Of a stretch of 60,000 bases of DNA, positions 22,735 to 36,549 are shown one piece after another (position 1 is the first letter of the stretch; each line of letters opens with the position of its first letter). The DNA is from Adiantum capillus-veneris. Lineage: Eukaryota > Streptophyta > Polypodiopsida > Polypodiales > Pteridaceae. The notes under the pieces were generated by a model. The model did not search any database, was not told the origin of the DNA, and was given only the letters and a program-made list of their open reading frames with translations. The DNA lies in contig CM043944.1 in the NCBI GenBank assembly GCA_014529385.2, positions 90,317,384 to 90,377,383 of the forward strand, read 5' to 3'. Position numbers and translations under genes: made by a program.

Positions 22735-23533
22735 AAAATATCTAAATATTTGTTGGATGGAACTAGAAGCTCATTGGACCCCTTTTTAGCCCAACCAATA
22801 GCATTCAAGCACACCATGTGGTTAAGCTTAGGGAGAGTTTGACATGTGTCCCATGTGCCCTTTGGGTGCGTGGATGGTTAGGTCGAAGATTCCCCTAGCT
22901 TTGGGACTTTCATGCATAGGAAGCTTCTCAAGCACCTTCCTCATTAAGTTTGTAGGGTCTCTTTTTGACTCAAGCACCTTACCCCCCATGCATGGGAAGC
23001 TTCTCAAGCACCTTCCTCATTAAGTATGACAAGTACCTCAAGTACCTCATTAAGTTTTTAGGGTCTCTTTTTGACTCAAGCACCTTACCCCCCATGCATG
23101 GGAAGCTTCTCAAGCACCTTCCTCATTAAGTATGACAAGTACCTCAAGTACCTTAGTCATCAAGCATGACAAGCACCTTAGGTCGAGTTCCCACCTTAAG
23201 CTCAGCCCTAGCTTGCCTAAGGTCAAAGGCAAGTTAGGTCAAGTTCCCACCTCAACCTCAGTCCTAGCTTGCCTAAAGTCAAAGGACTTTTAACACTAAC
23301 CATTGGAGGTCTTTAATGAAGCTAACCCTAAGGTCTTTTAAGCTCCATTAGTTAACCTTGCTCTTGGACACACGATCTCTCATTTGGGCCCCTTTACCAT
23401 TGGCCCCGTGTTGAGATAGATCCGTAAGCACATGTTATATTCTAACCCTTGGTGGTGTTTATTATCCCACATTAAATGATCAGTTTAATATGAGAAAATC
23501 ATTTGGATTGGTTAGATATTAGATTTAATGACA
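21825..23533 (-). mobile_element. Solo LTR of the chromovirus family
   Basis: The sequence matches the LTRs at 45,575-46,985 and 58,292-59,701 and the plus-strand copy at 28,431-30,114. On the minus strand it starts TGTCATTAAATCTAATATC and ends ATTACA. It is flanked by AACT(T) on both sides, a probable target duplication. No primer site, polypurine tract or internal region adjoins it, so recombination between LTRs has probably removed the body. It carries its own (AG)25 run at 22,680-22,730. Confidence 0.85.
22680..22730. repeat. (AG)n microsatellite inside the solo LTR
   Basis: A 51-bp pure run. The other LTR copies carry only a short (CT)n near the equivalent position. Confidence 0.97.
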
Positions 23534-23884
23534 AACTTCAGAGTTGTTATCCACTTCAAAATTCCATCCTTTAGTAAAAAATGTATCATTCTTGTCTTCT
23601 ACCATATGATTCATTGCATAAGAGTTTGATCCAAGATGAAAGGACTTCCCTCCACCCACTATAATATCTAAACATTTAACTTTTGGATTTGAGTCAAGCC
23701 ATGAAATGCTAACACTCTTGAATTTTCCAAGGTCTTCAAATTCTTTATCACCCTCTTTGTTTCTTACAAAAAGATGCAATCGTGGTGATGGGTTCCCCTC
23801 CACATCATAGATATCAATATACCAACACTTAGGGACACCATTAACAATAATGGTTGGAATATTAAGATTTATTTTGGGAGGCAT
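23525..23884 (-). pseudogene. Unrecognised ORF cut by the solo LTR
   Basis: A 119-residue minus frame begins MPPKINLNIPTIIVNG and contains YDVEGNPSPRLHLFVRN and GGGKSFHLGSNSYAMNH. It looks like genuine protein sequence with mixed hydrophobic and charged residues. Its last codons fall in the LTR; the natural frame would have continued on the other side of the 1.7-kb insertion at 21,824. No family is recognised, and no promoter is visible. Confidence 0.45.
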
Positions 23885-24039
23885 CCTTCAATCTGCGTGA
23901 GAGAAAAAAAGATGCAATATAAGTCTCAATATAATGTGTTCTAGATCACAAAAAATAAGCAATAAAGAGAAGTTTTGAAAATTTTGTAACAAGCAAGATT
24001 GGCGTCCTTCATTTTGAGAAAGAAATGGCTACTAATTGG

Positions 24040-27000
24040 ATTGGATTGTCCATACTATATCTAAATACATGGATGTGGGCTTGGTCATGACACTATGTTA
24101 TCATGGTTGTTGGTCTTATGACCAATGCCCAAATTCACAAAGTGATCATGGTCTCAATACCATCCTTGCAATATTACTCAAATTCAAAAGGTTCCAAGAC
24201 CATTCTTGTAGTAGTAGTTGCTCAAAAGCATGCTTGGTTGCATGACCATGATAAAATTCACAAAGTGAGCATAGTCCCTAGACCATCCTTGTAGTAATAG
24301 CTGCTTAATAGCATGCTTGGTCATGGGACTACTAGTATGATTGGTCACATGACCATGCCCAAATTATTGAAAATGATGCTTGGTCATGGGACTATGTTAG
24401 CATGGTTGGTGATTAAATGACCATGTCCAAATTTAGTCACATGACCATGCCCAAATTATTGAAAAGGATGCTTGGTCATGGGACTATGTTAGCATGGTTG
24501 GTGATTAAATGACCATGTCCAAATTTAGTCACATGACCATGCCCAAATTCACTAATTGATCATGGTCCCAAGACCATCCTTGTAGAAACAATTTCAAAAT
24601 CATGCATGGTCACATGACCATGCCGAAATTCACAAAGTGAACATGGTACAATACTATCCTTGTAGTAATAGCTAATCAAGACCGTCCTTGTAATAATAGT
24701 TGCTTGTTGAATAGCATGCTTGGAACATGGGACTATGTTAGCATCCTTGATCACATGACCATGGCCAAATAATTAAAAAGTATTCTTGGTCATGAGACTA
24801 TGCTAGATGCTTAATCAATAGCAAGACCATCCTTGTAGTAATAGTTGTTGAATAGCATGCTGAGACTATGCTAGATGCTTCATATCAACTCCATGCAAGA
24901 GAAATTGGGTGCAAGACAATGCCATGATGCTTGATCACTGACCATGCTGAATCCATGAAATAAGCATGTTCATAGGCTCTTGGTACTCAAAGCATACATG
25001 AAAGTGATCATGGTATTACAACACAATAACTCTTCCCAAGAGCATGCTTTAATGCATAAATTATTTAGAGACTTCTTCAAGAATCTCTTTACCTTGAAAA
25101 GGTAATTGCTTGCAAAGTAATGTCATGATGCTTGGTCATAAGACCATGCTACCATCAAGAAATCAAAATTGACATTGATTATTTGTCCCAAAACCTTATC
25201 CCAAAATCACTTTTTGGTCTTCAAGTAGAGTTCATGGCTATAGGACCATAGCCAATACTATATCTAAATACATGGAATTGAGTTTGGCCATGGGACTAGG
25301 GTATCATGGTTGGTGGTCACATAACCATGCCCAAATTTACAAAGTGAGCATGGTCCCAAGACCATCCTTGTAGTAGTATTCTTTTAGAAGAATGTTTTGT
25401 TGAGGGACCATGTTAGAATGCTGGGTCACATGAACATGCTCAAATTCAGAAGGTGAGCATGGTCATGTGACCAAGCATTCTAAAATTTTGAGTGTCTACA
25501 CTTTATCTACATAGATAGAAGTTAGCTTGATCATGGGATTATGTTAGCATGGTTTCTCACATCACCATTCCCAAATTCACATAGTGAGCTTGACCCCAAG
25601 TAGTAGTGAATCAAAAGCGTACTTGGTCATATGAACATGCCCAAATGCATAAACTGAGCATGGTCACAAGACCATCCTTGTAGTAATAGTTGTTCAATAA
25701 CATGAGATCATGGATTCTACATAGATGCAAGTCATCTTGATCATGAAATTATGTTAGCATGGAATACAACATCACGAGGCCCAAAATCACATAGTGAGAT
25801 TGGTCCCAAGACCATCTTTGTAGTAGTAGTTGGTGAAGAGCTTGCTTGATCTTATGAACATGCCCAAGTTCACAAAGTGAGCATGGTCCCAAGACCATCA
25901 TTGTAGTAATAGTTGTTCAATAGCATGCTTGATTATGGAACTATGCTATAATCCTTGGTTGCATGAGCATACCCAAATTATTCAAAGGATGCTTGGTTGC
26001 ATGACCATGCACACATGCTAACACGATAGCATGCTTGGTCACATGATCATGCTCAAATTTACAAAATGGTCATGGATCTATGATAGCATGCTCTGTCACA
26101 TGATAATGCTTAAATTTATAAAGTGAGCATGGTCCCAATACCATCCTTGTAGTAGTAGTTTCACAAAGGAAACATGTTATCTCATAAGCACACTATCATG
26201 ATTGCTCACAAGGGCATTCTTAGCTACTTTGCATGAGGTCAAATTTGAGTATATAGAAGCAAGCATGGTCAGCCACATGAAAATTCTACCATACTTGGGA
26301 TCAATACCAAGCTCAAATGATCGCAAGGATAGGATTCAATGCTACATATTTGCAACATCTAGAAACCACAATATAAAGATTCATCAAAGAACTATGCTAG
26401 GGGGGTTGGTCTTAAAACTATGCTAAGATGGTTGGTTGTATGACCATGCTTTAATTCACAAAGCAAACATGTTGACCCATAAGAATGCTATCGTGCTTGA
26501 TTAAAAGACCATTTTTAGCTGATTTGTTTCATACCATATTTGAGTCCCATTTGAGTATATAGAAGCAAGAATGGTCAATTGTATAACAATGCTACCATGC
26601 TTCAGGTCAATATCAAGCTCAAATTCTTGGTGCAAAGGATATGACTGAATGCAAAATAATTACATAGTCTTGAAACCACAATATTGAGCTTCATCCAAAA
26701 ACCACACTAGGGTGGGTGGTCTAACAACCATGTAAGGATGTTTGGTCATATGACCATGCTTGAACACACGAAATGAGACTAGTCATAAGACCTAGTCATG
26801 GGATCATGGCAATGTTAAAAGCCATTGAGTGGACATGGTCTCAATACTTTGCAATAACTATTGGTTCTAATACCATACTTCTAATGCCATGCTTGAATGC
26901 AAATACTTTAGCAAGAAATTGGGTCTCAAAATTATGTTAGCCATGATGCTTAGTGACAAGACCATGCTACCATCAAGGAATCAATATCAATAAAATACTG

Positions 27001-28400
27001 AATAAATATAAATAACCTTGTTTATGGGACTATGGTAACATGGTTGGTGGTGATATGACCATGCCCAAATTCACAATGTGATCATGGCCCCAAGACTATC
27101 CTTGTAGTATTAGTTGTTCAAAAGCATGATTGGTTGCATGTCCATGCCCAAATTCACAAAGTGAGGATGGTCCCAAGACCATCCTTGTAGTAATATTTAT
27201 TCAAATGCATGCTTGGTGGGACTATGTTAGCATGCTATCTCACATGATTATACCCCAAAATATTCAAAAGGATGCTTGGTCATGGGACTATATTAGCATG
27301 GTTGGTTGTCACATGACCATTGCCAAATTACACAAAGTGAGACATTGTCCCAAAACCATCCTTGTAGTAGTAAGTTATCAAAATCATGCTTGGTCATGGG
27401 TTTATGATAGCATTCTTGGTCACACGATCATGATCAAATTTACAAAGTGAGCATGGTCCCAAGACCATCCTTGTAGTAGTACTTGCACAAACCAAACATG
27501 TTGTCTCATAAGCATGCTATCATGATTGCTCACAAGAGCATTCTTAACTACTTTGTCTGATACCATATTTGAGTATATAGAAGCAAGCGAACAATGATAC
27601 CATGCTTGGGATGAATAAAAAGCTCAAATTCTTAGTCCGAAGTTCATAGGATTACAACAATAACAAAAGACTTGGAGTGTGCATGGTCTTAATATTTTGC
27701 AAGATTTCTTGGTGCTAATACCATGCATGTATGCAAATACTTTAGCAATATGTTAGGTCTCAAAATGATTCTTAAATGCACAAAGCAAAGATGTTGACCC
27801 ATAAGCATGCTATTGTGCTTGATCACAAGTGCATTTTTTAGTTGCTTTGTCTTAGACCATATTTCAGTATATAGAAGCAAGCATGGTCAATCATACATGA
27901 AAGCACTACCATACTTTGAGTCAATACCAAGCCCAAATTCTTGGTCTTGAAACCACATTATTAATCTTCATCCAAGAACCACTCCAGGTGGTTGGTCTTA
28001 AAACCATGTAAGGATGTTTAGTCATATGACCATGCTTTAATTCACATAATGAGCCTAGTCATAAGGCCTACCCAAATATTTTGGCCATGGGATCATGGAA
28101 GTCATGGAGTGGGCATGATCCCAATACTTTGCAAGAACTATTGGTCTTAATACTATGCTGGAATGCAAATACTATAGCAAGAAGTTAGGTCTCAAAATTG
28201 TGCTAGCATGCACAAAGCTAACATGCTGACCCATAAGCATGCTTCCATGCTTGCTCACAAGAGTATCCTTAGTTTTTTTTGTTTAATACTATATTTGAGT
28301 ATATAGAAGCGACCATGGGCAATCATAGGAAGAGGACACCATGATTAAGACCATCCTTGTAGTAGCAATTGTTTGAAGGAATGCTTGGTCACATGACTGA
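24040..28400. repeat. Satellite-like array of CATGGTC/GACCATG units
   Basis: Over 4.3 kb, phrases such as GCATGCTTGGTCATGGGACT, GGTCACATGACCATGCCC and CCCAAGACCATCCTTGTAGT recur dozens of times at variable spacing, roughly 80-130 bp. Because GGTCA and TGACC alternate, each unit can form short hairpins. A higher-order unit of about 1.32 kb is visible: the block CATAAGCATGCTAT...GAGTATATAGAAGCAAGC occurs near 26,180, 26,470, 27,500, 27,790 and 28,220, so the first and third and the second and fourth lie about 1,321-1,325 bp apart. No ORF is conserved. Confidence 0.85.
24354..24537. repeat. Recent 92-bp tandem duplication within the array
   Basis: Two adjacent near-identical 92-bp units begin CATGCCCAAATTATTGAAAA at 24,354 and 24,446. 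They are much more alike than other units. Confidence 0.9.
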
Positions 28401-28430
28401 GATATATGACAAGGACATGACTATACCCAA

Positions 28431-30114
<1,684 letters not shown>

Positions 30115-30129
30115 TTGGTATTAGAGCAC
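30115..30129 (+). promoter_or_regulatory. Primer binding site, initiator tRNA-Met type
   Basis: TTGGTATTAGAGCAC directly follows the LTR end. The plant initiator tRNA-Met complement is TGGTATCAGAGC, so only one base differs in the first 12. Confidence 0.85.
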
Positions 30130-30524
30130 AAGGTTTCTCTTTTCTTGCTCAAGAAGGGAGGTCCTCTAGCTAGCTATAAATGGTTGGTATTATTAATTGC
30201 AATTGAGTAAGTAGAATAGGGTTTTTTCAGCCTTGCAGTGCGCCTACCTTTGTGCAGATAACAGGACATTATCGTCGAGAGCTATGGTCTTAATAGTGGA
30301 GTCCTACGGGGCTTGTTAACCACTATTGAGCTATTAGAAGCTTGATAGGAGCTGGTGCTATTTTGGTGTTGAAAGACCCTCTCTTCTATTCCTTGCAATT
30401 ATGGTATTCGAGCCACGAGTATAGTAGCTTGAGTGCTTTTTCTAAAGGGGTAAAGAGGAGTAGCAACTAGGGCTTGAATTGCCAAAGTACACCTACAAAA
30501 GTTTACACCTAAAAGGTGTTAGAA

Positions 30525-30966
30525 TGGATGACAATAGTAAAGAGAGTGAAATTTATGTTGATAGCTTTGATTTTGCTAATGAGTAGGCTACTAATGATGC
30601 CCCTATGCTTGTTAACTACCTTGTTTCTAGACTTCAACAAGCCATGGGCAATCCATCCCTCCAAAGCGAAGTGCAACGGCAGATTTGTGCTCATGGGATT
30701 ATCCAAGCTCCCCACCATGACGAGAGAGTACCTAGGAAGCTTCCTTGTGAGACTTCCAAAAGAGGCCTCTCTCCGATTCAGGAAGAAGAAGAGGAATCAT
30801 ACGAAGGGGCTCAAAAATTTTCTTCTTGATGATGCATCTCCTTCCCAAAGGAGAATTCAAGAGCCCCCACCAAAGGAACGAGAAAGAAGTGAGTCTCCTG
30901 CCACCTCGGTGGAGATGGCTCCACAAAGACAGCGGCGGGAAAAACGCTCTCCATCCGAGTTTTGCT
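30525..30966 (+). pseudogene. Chromovirus gag N-terminus, truncated
   Basis: The frame starts MDDNSKESEIYVDSFDFANE, meets a TAG, and continues NDAPMLVNYLVSRLQQAMGN. This matches the minus-strand element (MADNNQESRMNIDNFDFAHE at 57,889 downward and INYLVTRLHQAMGNPTL across its split site). The following acidic/arginine-rich stretch shifts frame before the truncation. It would encode the N-terminal part of the capsid polyprotein; only about 145 codons remain. Confidence 0.8.
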
Positions 30967-31089
30967 AGATAGATGGAGTAGTTGGTTGATTTTGGAACTT
31001 TAGGGTTTGAGAATTGTAAGGTACATATACCACTTTTTGACCTTAATGAAAAAACCTTTTGTCATTTTTAAAAAACAAGTTTTGAAGTC

Positions 31090-31285
31090 TATGAGTGAGC
31101 GTACTGTGTACGAGAGAGAGTGTGAGCTTCATCTTGACGCTACGTGTACACCGGTGGTCAGGATCGAGTGTGAAGAAGTGCAGCGTGTTGCCCTCGACGA
31201 GAGCTACGTGCCGATACCTACATTGTGCGCGTACGGTCCGGTTTTTCCGAGTTCCAAAAGTTACAGTGAGTGTTTCTGATAGAGC
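31090..31285 (+). mobile_element. LTR fragment of element B
   Basis: GAGAGAGAGTGTGAGCTTCATC, with spaced matches GAGAGCTACG and ATCGAGTGTGA further on, corresponds to 5,785-5,890 of the element A LTR. Ends are not defined. Confidence 0.5.
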
Positions 31286-31338
31286 TACAGAGCATCAGGA
31301 GCATTTTTGTCAAAAAAAATAATAATTTCAAGCCAAGA

Positions 31339-32202
31339 GACATCCTACATGTAGGATGTTTACGGGCTAATCTGGTGGGAATTTTGGGATTTTGAGTTGA
31401 CCAGTGTGTTCAAAAGGTGGGGTTTACCCTAATTCCAACTGGAAAGTGGAAATTTGACCATATCTTGACGGATAAGGCCAGATAGACTGAAATTGTCAGA
31501 CATCCTACCCAAATAGTGCCAAAACATTATTTTGAGACCAAAACCATAGGATGACTGCATGAGCATGTCTTGCATGATATATTGAGTGACTGAGAGGGGT
31601 TTCACCTCATTTGGGTGAGAAAATTGGGTTCCAAGCAGACTTTAGCACTTTTGACATAAAAAGGCAAGAGCAGATAAAATTGAGGACTTTTGAAATCCAA
31701 ACCAAAATCTAAGCATACCACTGGGTTACTAACATCAAGGAGAAGCTGTGGGTTAAGTCTGGGGTCAAACAGGCCAAAAAGACATCCTACGCATAGGATG
31801 TCCTCTGTGTGATTTTGGACTCCAAACCAAATTTTGAGTATACCGAAGTGCTCAAAAACTCAAGGGGAGCCTGTGTTTTGAATTTGAAGCCATTCTGATG
31901 AAAAAGACATCCTACGCGTAGGATGTCTAAAGCAAGAAATTGAAGCCAGACATTGACAGTGGGCATAGCAAGGTGTTGTATAGCCTAAGGCAAGCCTCCT
32001 GGTCAAATTTTGGTCTAAATTGGAGTTGATTAGACTGATCAAGATCAGTAACAGGCTGTAGGAACAGATTTCTAACCCATTGACCAGCTTGTAGGTGTCC
32101 ATCAAAAAGTAAAAACAGCTGTGGGCTCAGCACATCAACGGGAAACCAAAGTGCAAAAATCCAGGCAAAACAAAGTAGGAGACATCCTACGCGTAGGATG
32201 CC
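31339..32202 (+). repeat. Leader array of four 22-bp palindromes (element B)
   Basis: GACATCCTACG joined to CGTAGGATGTC occurs at about 31,339, 31,781, 31,906 and 32,181. The centre is CATG, GCAT, GCGT and GCGT. The arms differ from those of element A at one position in each half (A-T pair in A, C-G pair in B), so the palindrome is kept. CATCAAGGAG, also found in A, occurs near 31,733. It occupies the same place, between LTR and gag. Confidence 0.9.
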
Positions 32203-32621
32203 TATAGGGACTTACTGAAGAGAAAATTTGACTGGGCTTAGACAGTGAGATTCCATTTGGCTTAAGGGTTCCAGAACTTCTTTCAGAAGTGAATTTGGAC
32301 CTTGTTTGTCCATTTGACGGAGCAAAGACTGAATTCAGACCTTTTCGCGTAAATTGACCAACATCCGAGGGAAGTACAGTTTCAGATTAGCAGATCTAAT
32401 CCAAAACATTAGCATTGTATAAACTACAGTAGTGGTTGAGATTAACTCTCCAGTTATACCAATCATTACTAAGATAACCTCTAGTAGATAAATGCTTTGA
32501 TTCGATTGCTGAAATTAAATGCTTGTGTACAGATATATTCAGCAGCAAAGCAAGAAGTTGTGCGGAAACTGATCCTTTGCCAGGTGAGTGGTTGGATTTG
32601 TGATAAATTGCATTGATAAGT

Positions 32622-33368
32622 TTGATGAATTTAAGATCAGGAAGATACATTGTTAGAGACCAGAAGGTGGCAGGTGACCAAGGTAGCTTAGTGTCCACCG
32701 AGGAGAGTGTAACTCAGGCAAGGCTACATCCGCTAGCACCGATTATTGAGGAAGGTAGTGATACTGACACTTCGTCAGAAAAATATTTCTTCATGATGGG
32801 TAGTCAACAGCCAAGAGGTTTCACCTACGATGGACCAATGCTAGGAGGAAGCACCTCCCTAAATCCTTTGAATGATTCCAAACTCACTGTGATCTTCTTA
32901 GAGGGAACAAACTCGAGGGGAGCCCTAGTCTATTCTGACTATCGAGGACGCAAGTGCATTTGTATTGAAGAGAGGCCAACACAGAGATTGGAGATAATCT
33001 GAGTCTATGATGATGGAGACAGATTCCGAGACGAAAAGGGGAACCACTATCTGATAGTTAGTAACCCTGAAGATTACAACAGATATGGAGATAATGTGGC
33101 TAAAGGGAAAATGGTTTCAGAAGCTCAAGAATCGCCGCCAAACATTGATCGGCCCGGAGCTATTTTTATGTATGATAAGAAAACAACTAGGGTTCCAACT
33201 TATAACGAGAACGTGGGAATCTACAAGCATGAGAGTGAGGGTATAGTCGCTTACTTTCGCAGCAAAGAACCATACGTAAACGAATTAAGCAAAGACAAGG
33301 TTCTTTACTTATTTTCTTATGAAACTGCTATGGGGAAGGGTATAGTTTTTGTTGATAGATACGGGTGA
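32622..33368 (+). pseudogene. Element B gag N-terminal region
   Basis: The frame starts MNLRSGRYIVRDQKVAG; an N-terminal LRSGR is common in plant Ty3/gypsy Gag. It includes an acidic stretch EEGSDTDTSSEK and a globular-looking part (LTVIFLEGTNSRGALVYSDY). After a TGA near 33,001 and a restart, 33,096-33,368 gives KHESEGIVAYFRSKEPYVN and KGIVFVDRYG. The region precedes the capsid core in both A and B; its function is not known. Two stop codons lie within it. Confidence 0.65.
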
Positions 33369-33594
33369 GAATACCAACGTATTCTCCCAGAGGAGGTAGA
33401 AAGGGCAACAGGTCCAGGAGCATTAGCATATGCCCCTGAAGAAGTGCCAAGAGCCACCTACACGTAAGTCGACAAATCCCTTTTCTGATGAGTATGACGC
33501 TACCTCACATTCCACCTGACCGCAAGCATTCAACAACCAAAACCAACCAGCAAACCATCCATCATTGCAGGCATGGCTTCGATAGAGTGCAACA

Positions 33595-34272
33595 TTGGAA
33601 CAAGACCAAAGACGAGATGGTTATCAAGCCGCACGAGGGCTAAGGGATTTGCAAGAACCACCACTCTATTCAAGGTATCAAGGAGAGAGTAAGCCAAAGA
33701 CTCAAGGGTCAACAGAGCCTGGAGGGTCACCCTTAGAACGAGTTCGAAGAGATGAACCATCTTTGGCGAGAACTGTTAGAAATTATGGCTTAGGAGCACC
33801 ACTGGGAGAGGAACCAGCCTACTACCGAAGACCCGAGGAGGTATATCGATTAGGATGCGGAGATCCAATGATGAGGTTTGTAGACCATTGGAGAATTTGA
33901 CCTTCTAAAGTGCAAAAATGGGTAAACGAGAAATACACAGGAAGCAGAGACCCAAGAGATCATGTAGCAGCCTTTGTGCGTGTAATGAGAGCCGAAGAGG
34001 TGTTAGACTTTCCTACCCAATTTGCAGGGTTTGGATTGACCCTAGAAGATGATGCTGCCACTTGGTTTGACTCTGTAGAGCGTAGAGACTTTGAGTCTAT
34101 GGAGGAAGTGTTTGACGAGTTTATTGAGGAATTCTCACAAAGGGGGATAGCTCATAATACTGTCTCACAAATCCATAAATTCAAACAGAAAGATGGGGAA
34201 TCTGTACGAAAGGCAATCCTAAGACTAAAAAGATATGTTAAGTTCTGTCCTGTGGAAGAATTGCCAACTTAG
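33595..34272 (+). pseudogene. Element B gag capsid core
   Basis: A single frame interrupted by one TGA at 33,898 holds the retrotransposon-gag fold: RDPRDHVAAFVRVMRAEEV, FPTQFAGFGLTLEDDAATW, then FESMEEVFDEFIEEFSQR and QKDGESVRKAILRLKRYV. The W-F-D-S position and the F-x-x-E-F helix are the diagnostic landmarks of Ty3/gypsy capsids, which assemble the virus-like particle. The aligned A copy at 9,733 is more degraded. The frame ends at a TAG (34,270), just before a frameshift. Confidence 0.85.
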
Positions 34273-34309
34273 TCTAGACTCATGCTGATATTCATCCAAG
34301 GACCAAGGA

Positions 34310-34959
34310 ATGCAGAAGAAAGACTTACATATGAAAAGAAGCACGACGTTGAATGAGTTGACCAAGGAGGCTCTTTACCTTGTGGACAATTGTGCAGTCT
34401 ACAAAGAGGGGGAGTTCAAGGACCTTGACGATGATTCATCTTCACAACAAAGTGGAAGCAAGTCTTCTAAGGCAACACCAAAAGGAGAAGTAGCTGTAAA
34501 CCAAGAGAAGCTTGTAGATGAAGTGCTAAAAAAGATTAACTTGTACGCCAAACCCAGGCTAAACAGCCCAAGTGGTGTGCTATTAAGCAAAAATGGACAA
34601 ACCATGGGACTGAGGAATGTTATTATAACAATGGATATGTGAGAGAGAGACCTTACGCTCCCCAAGCTCCGGTAGCTTCTCCTCAAGTTCCACCGATGCC
34701 TAGGTATCAAGCAGGCAACCTACCAGGACCTATAGGTGTAGAAAGACCACAACCAGTGTTGGGGCAACAACCACCCCTACCAGGATTACGACCAGTCGGT
34801 ATAAGATACACACCAACCATAACCAAATCAGAGGATAAGGCTTTGGTGCCTATGCATGCATATTATGAAGATCCCAATGGATATGTGGCAAACTCTGTCT
34901 ATTATCCACCGGAAGAACCCTCGACACCAGAACCATGGAGCATGATAAGAAGTACATGA
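34310..34959 (+). pseudogene. Element B gag C-terminal helix and proline-rich linker
   Basis: 34,310-34,642 reads LTKEALYLVDNCAVYKEGEF and a lysine/serine-rich tail aligned with element A. 34,639-34,959 overlaps it in another frame and is rich in Pro, Gln and Tyr (QAPVASPQVPPMPRYQAGN). The frame change points to an indel near 34,640. The role is a flexible linker between capsid and nucleocapsid, by position. Confidence 0.6.
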
Positions 34960-35052
34960 CCACCAACAGCTGCACATGCAACAGGATAAGGGAGATATAG
35001 TTTAGATGAACAAACATTGTTGTTCATAGCCAACAGAGGCATGGGCGGATAG

Positions 35053-35256
35053 AGACATGCATACCAACAAAGGGGAGCTCAAGGAGCACCTCAAAAACCC
35101 AAGGGACCTTGCTACAAGTGTGGTGGAGACCATTGGCTAAGAGACTGTCCTCATGATGAAATCATTAGAGTCAACGCGTATTGCACTGAGTGTGGAGTTA
35201 CTCATTTGATTCCCGATTGCCCTAAAAACCCGAGCAAAGGAGCAAAACCACCTTGA
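35053..35256 (+). pseudogene. Element B nucleocapsid with two zinc knuckles
   Basis: The frame gives CYKCGGDHWLRDC (C-x2-C-x4-H-x4-C) at 35,110-35,148 and CTECGVTHLIPDC (C-x2-C-x3-H-x4-C) at 35,182-35,220. The first is a canonical retroviral-type knuckle; the second has one residue fewer before His. Such knuckles bind the element's RNA. Stops at 35,050 and 35,254 bound the piece. Confidence 0.85.
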
Positions 35257-35441
35257 ACATGCTAGAAACAGTACCTTCCAGTGGAGGGTCGAAAAAGGAA
35301 ACAATCATACCTATTCAGGCAGTAACACGATCCCAAGCTCAAAGAATGACGAACCAACCCATAGTTGAAGGGCCAAAAACCGATGCCCAAAGTTCATAAA
35401 CAAAAAATCAGAGAAGCACTTGGAAAGCTAGAAAGGCTCGA

Positions 35442-36286
35442 ATGAAAGCCAGGAAGGAACGAGAACAAACAGCTCTATCCGAGGAGTTGAAACATACAAA
35501 GGATAGATTAGAGAGGTTAGAGGATCTAGCTAGCCTAAGCTCACACACCATGGCAACCATAGCACCCAAGGAAATAGCAGAGCCCAAAAGTGCGGGATCA
35601 GGAGGATCTGTACTGGCAGACAAGGTAAATGAGCAGTTGGATGTGCTTCTATAAGCCTATGAAGCTAGACTCAAAAAGAACCAAACCCAGGAGCAAAGGT
35701 GGATGACTTATCCATATGCGGAATAGAAAAACAGAGGTTGAAAATGTGTAAAAGGATGATTGAAACAGATCAATCATTGATGGAAGACCCGTTGGGTAAA
35801 CCTGCAAATTGGCATGAGGCACCGGCTCCAATCCCTATCCAACCAACTTTAGAAGATGTAGAAACAAAGGAAAGACTCACTAATGCCTATGAGTCCAGAG
35901 GAGAGCCTATCATAGTGCCAAATACCACAGATGAGGCAAGTGACGGGTTCCAACCTAAAATATTGACAGAAATAGGTAAGGACTGTAACGGTCTAGACGA
36001 TCTGTGGAAGCAAATCCGTGAGACCAGCGAGGCTAATAGGATGAGTAACCACATGAATAGCACAAGAAAAGGAAAGAATGTAACCTTACCTCCCATTGAA
36101 GAATTTGAGGCAAGGTCACAAATGAACTTTGAGATACATTCACAAGGGGAAGACCAAGGATCAATTAGTTCGGAGCATAGCCAACCAGACTCTCTGAGAA
36201 CTTTACCCTCTTACCTAGGAGAGTATGAAGCCAAGTCGGAAGTGAGTGCACCATCAAAGGAGTCACTTGGTTGCCACCAGAAGTGA
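35442..36286 (+). pseudogene. Element B gag/protease linker
   Basis: A coiled-coil-like start (ELKHTKDRLERLEDLAS) is followed, after a stop and shift, by a 195-residue frame with QRLKMCKRMIETDQSLMED and CNGLDDLWKQIRETSEANRM. It aligns with 11,130-11,960 of element A. It ends CHQK at a TGA at 36,284. Homology to A is lost about 45 bp later, before the protease. Confidence 0.6.
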
Positions 36287-36549
36287 AATATGTGGTCAAG
36301 TACTTCAAAAGAGATGCAACAGAGAGCCACTAATTTTTTGCTCTAGAGGCGAGCGTGTAGTTGTTCCATAGGGGCATTGTAAGGTGCATAGCACAAACAC
36401 ACCAAGAGCCATAGTCCCTCTTCTTTCCTCACTTTAATAAAATGGATCTGGGTGACATGTTAGAGTGTGTTTCACCACCTAAAGTCAGATTTTCTAACAT
36501 ACTGATGGCTCAAAAGGAAGATCTTAGACACCCCCCCACAGAGCAATAG

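Larger units (their letters stand above)
31090..36330 (+). mobile_element. Element B: relative of element A, gag-only, decayed
   Basis: Contains an LTR-like scrap (31,090-31,285), a palindrome-bearing leader, and a gag that aligns with element A throughout and is better preserved. The protease region of A has no counterpart: homology stops at about 36,330. No primer site is visible; the sequence jumps from mid-LTR to leader, so a deletion removed it. It abuts the truncated chromovirus on the left. Confidence 0.7.
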
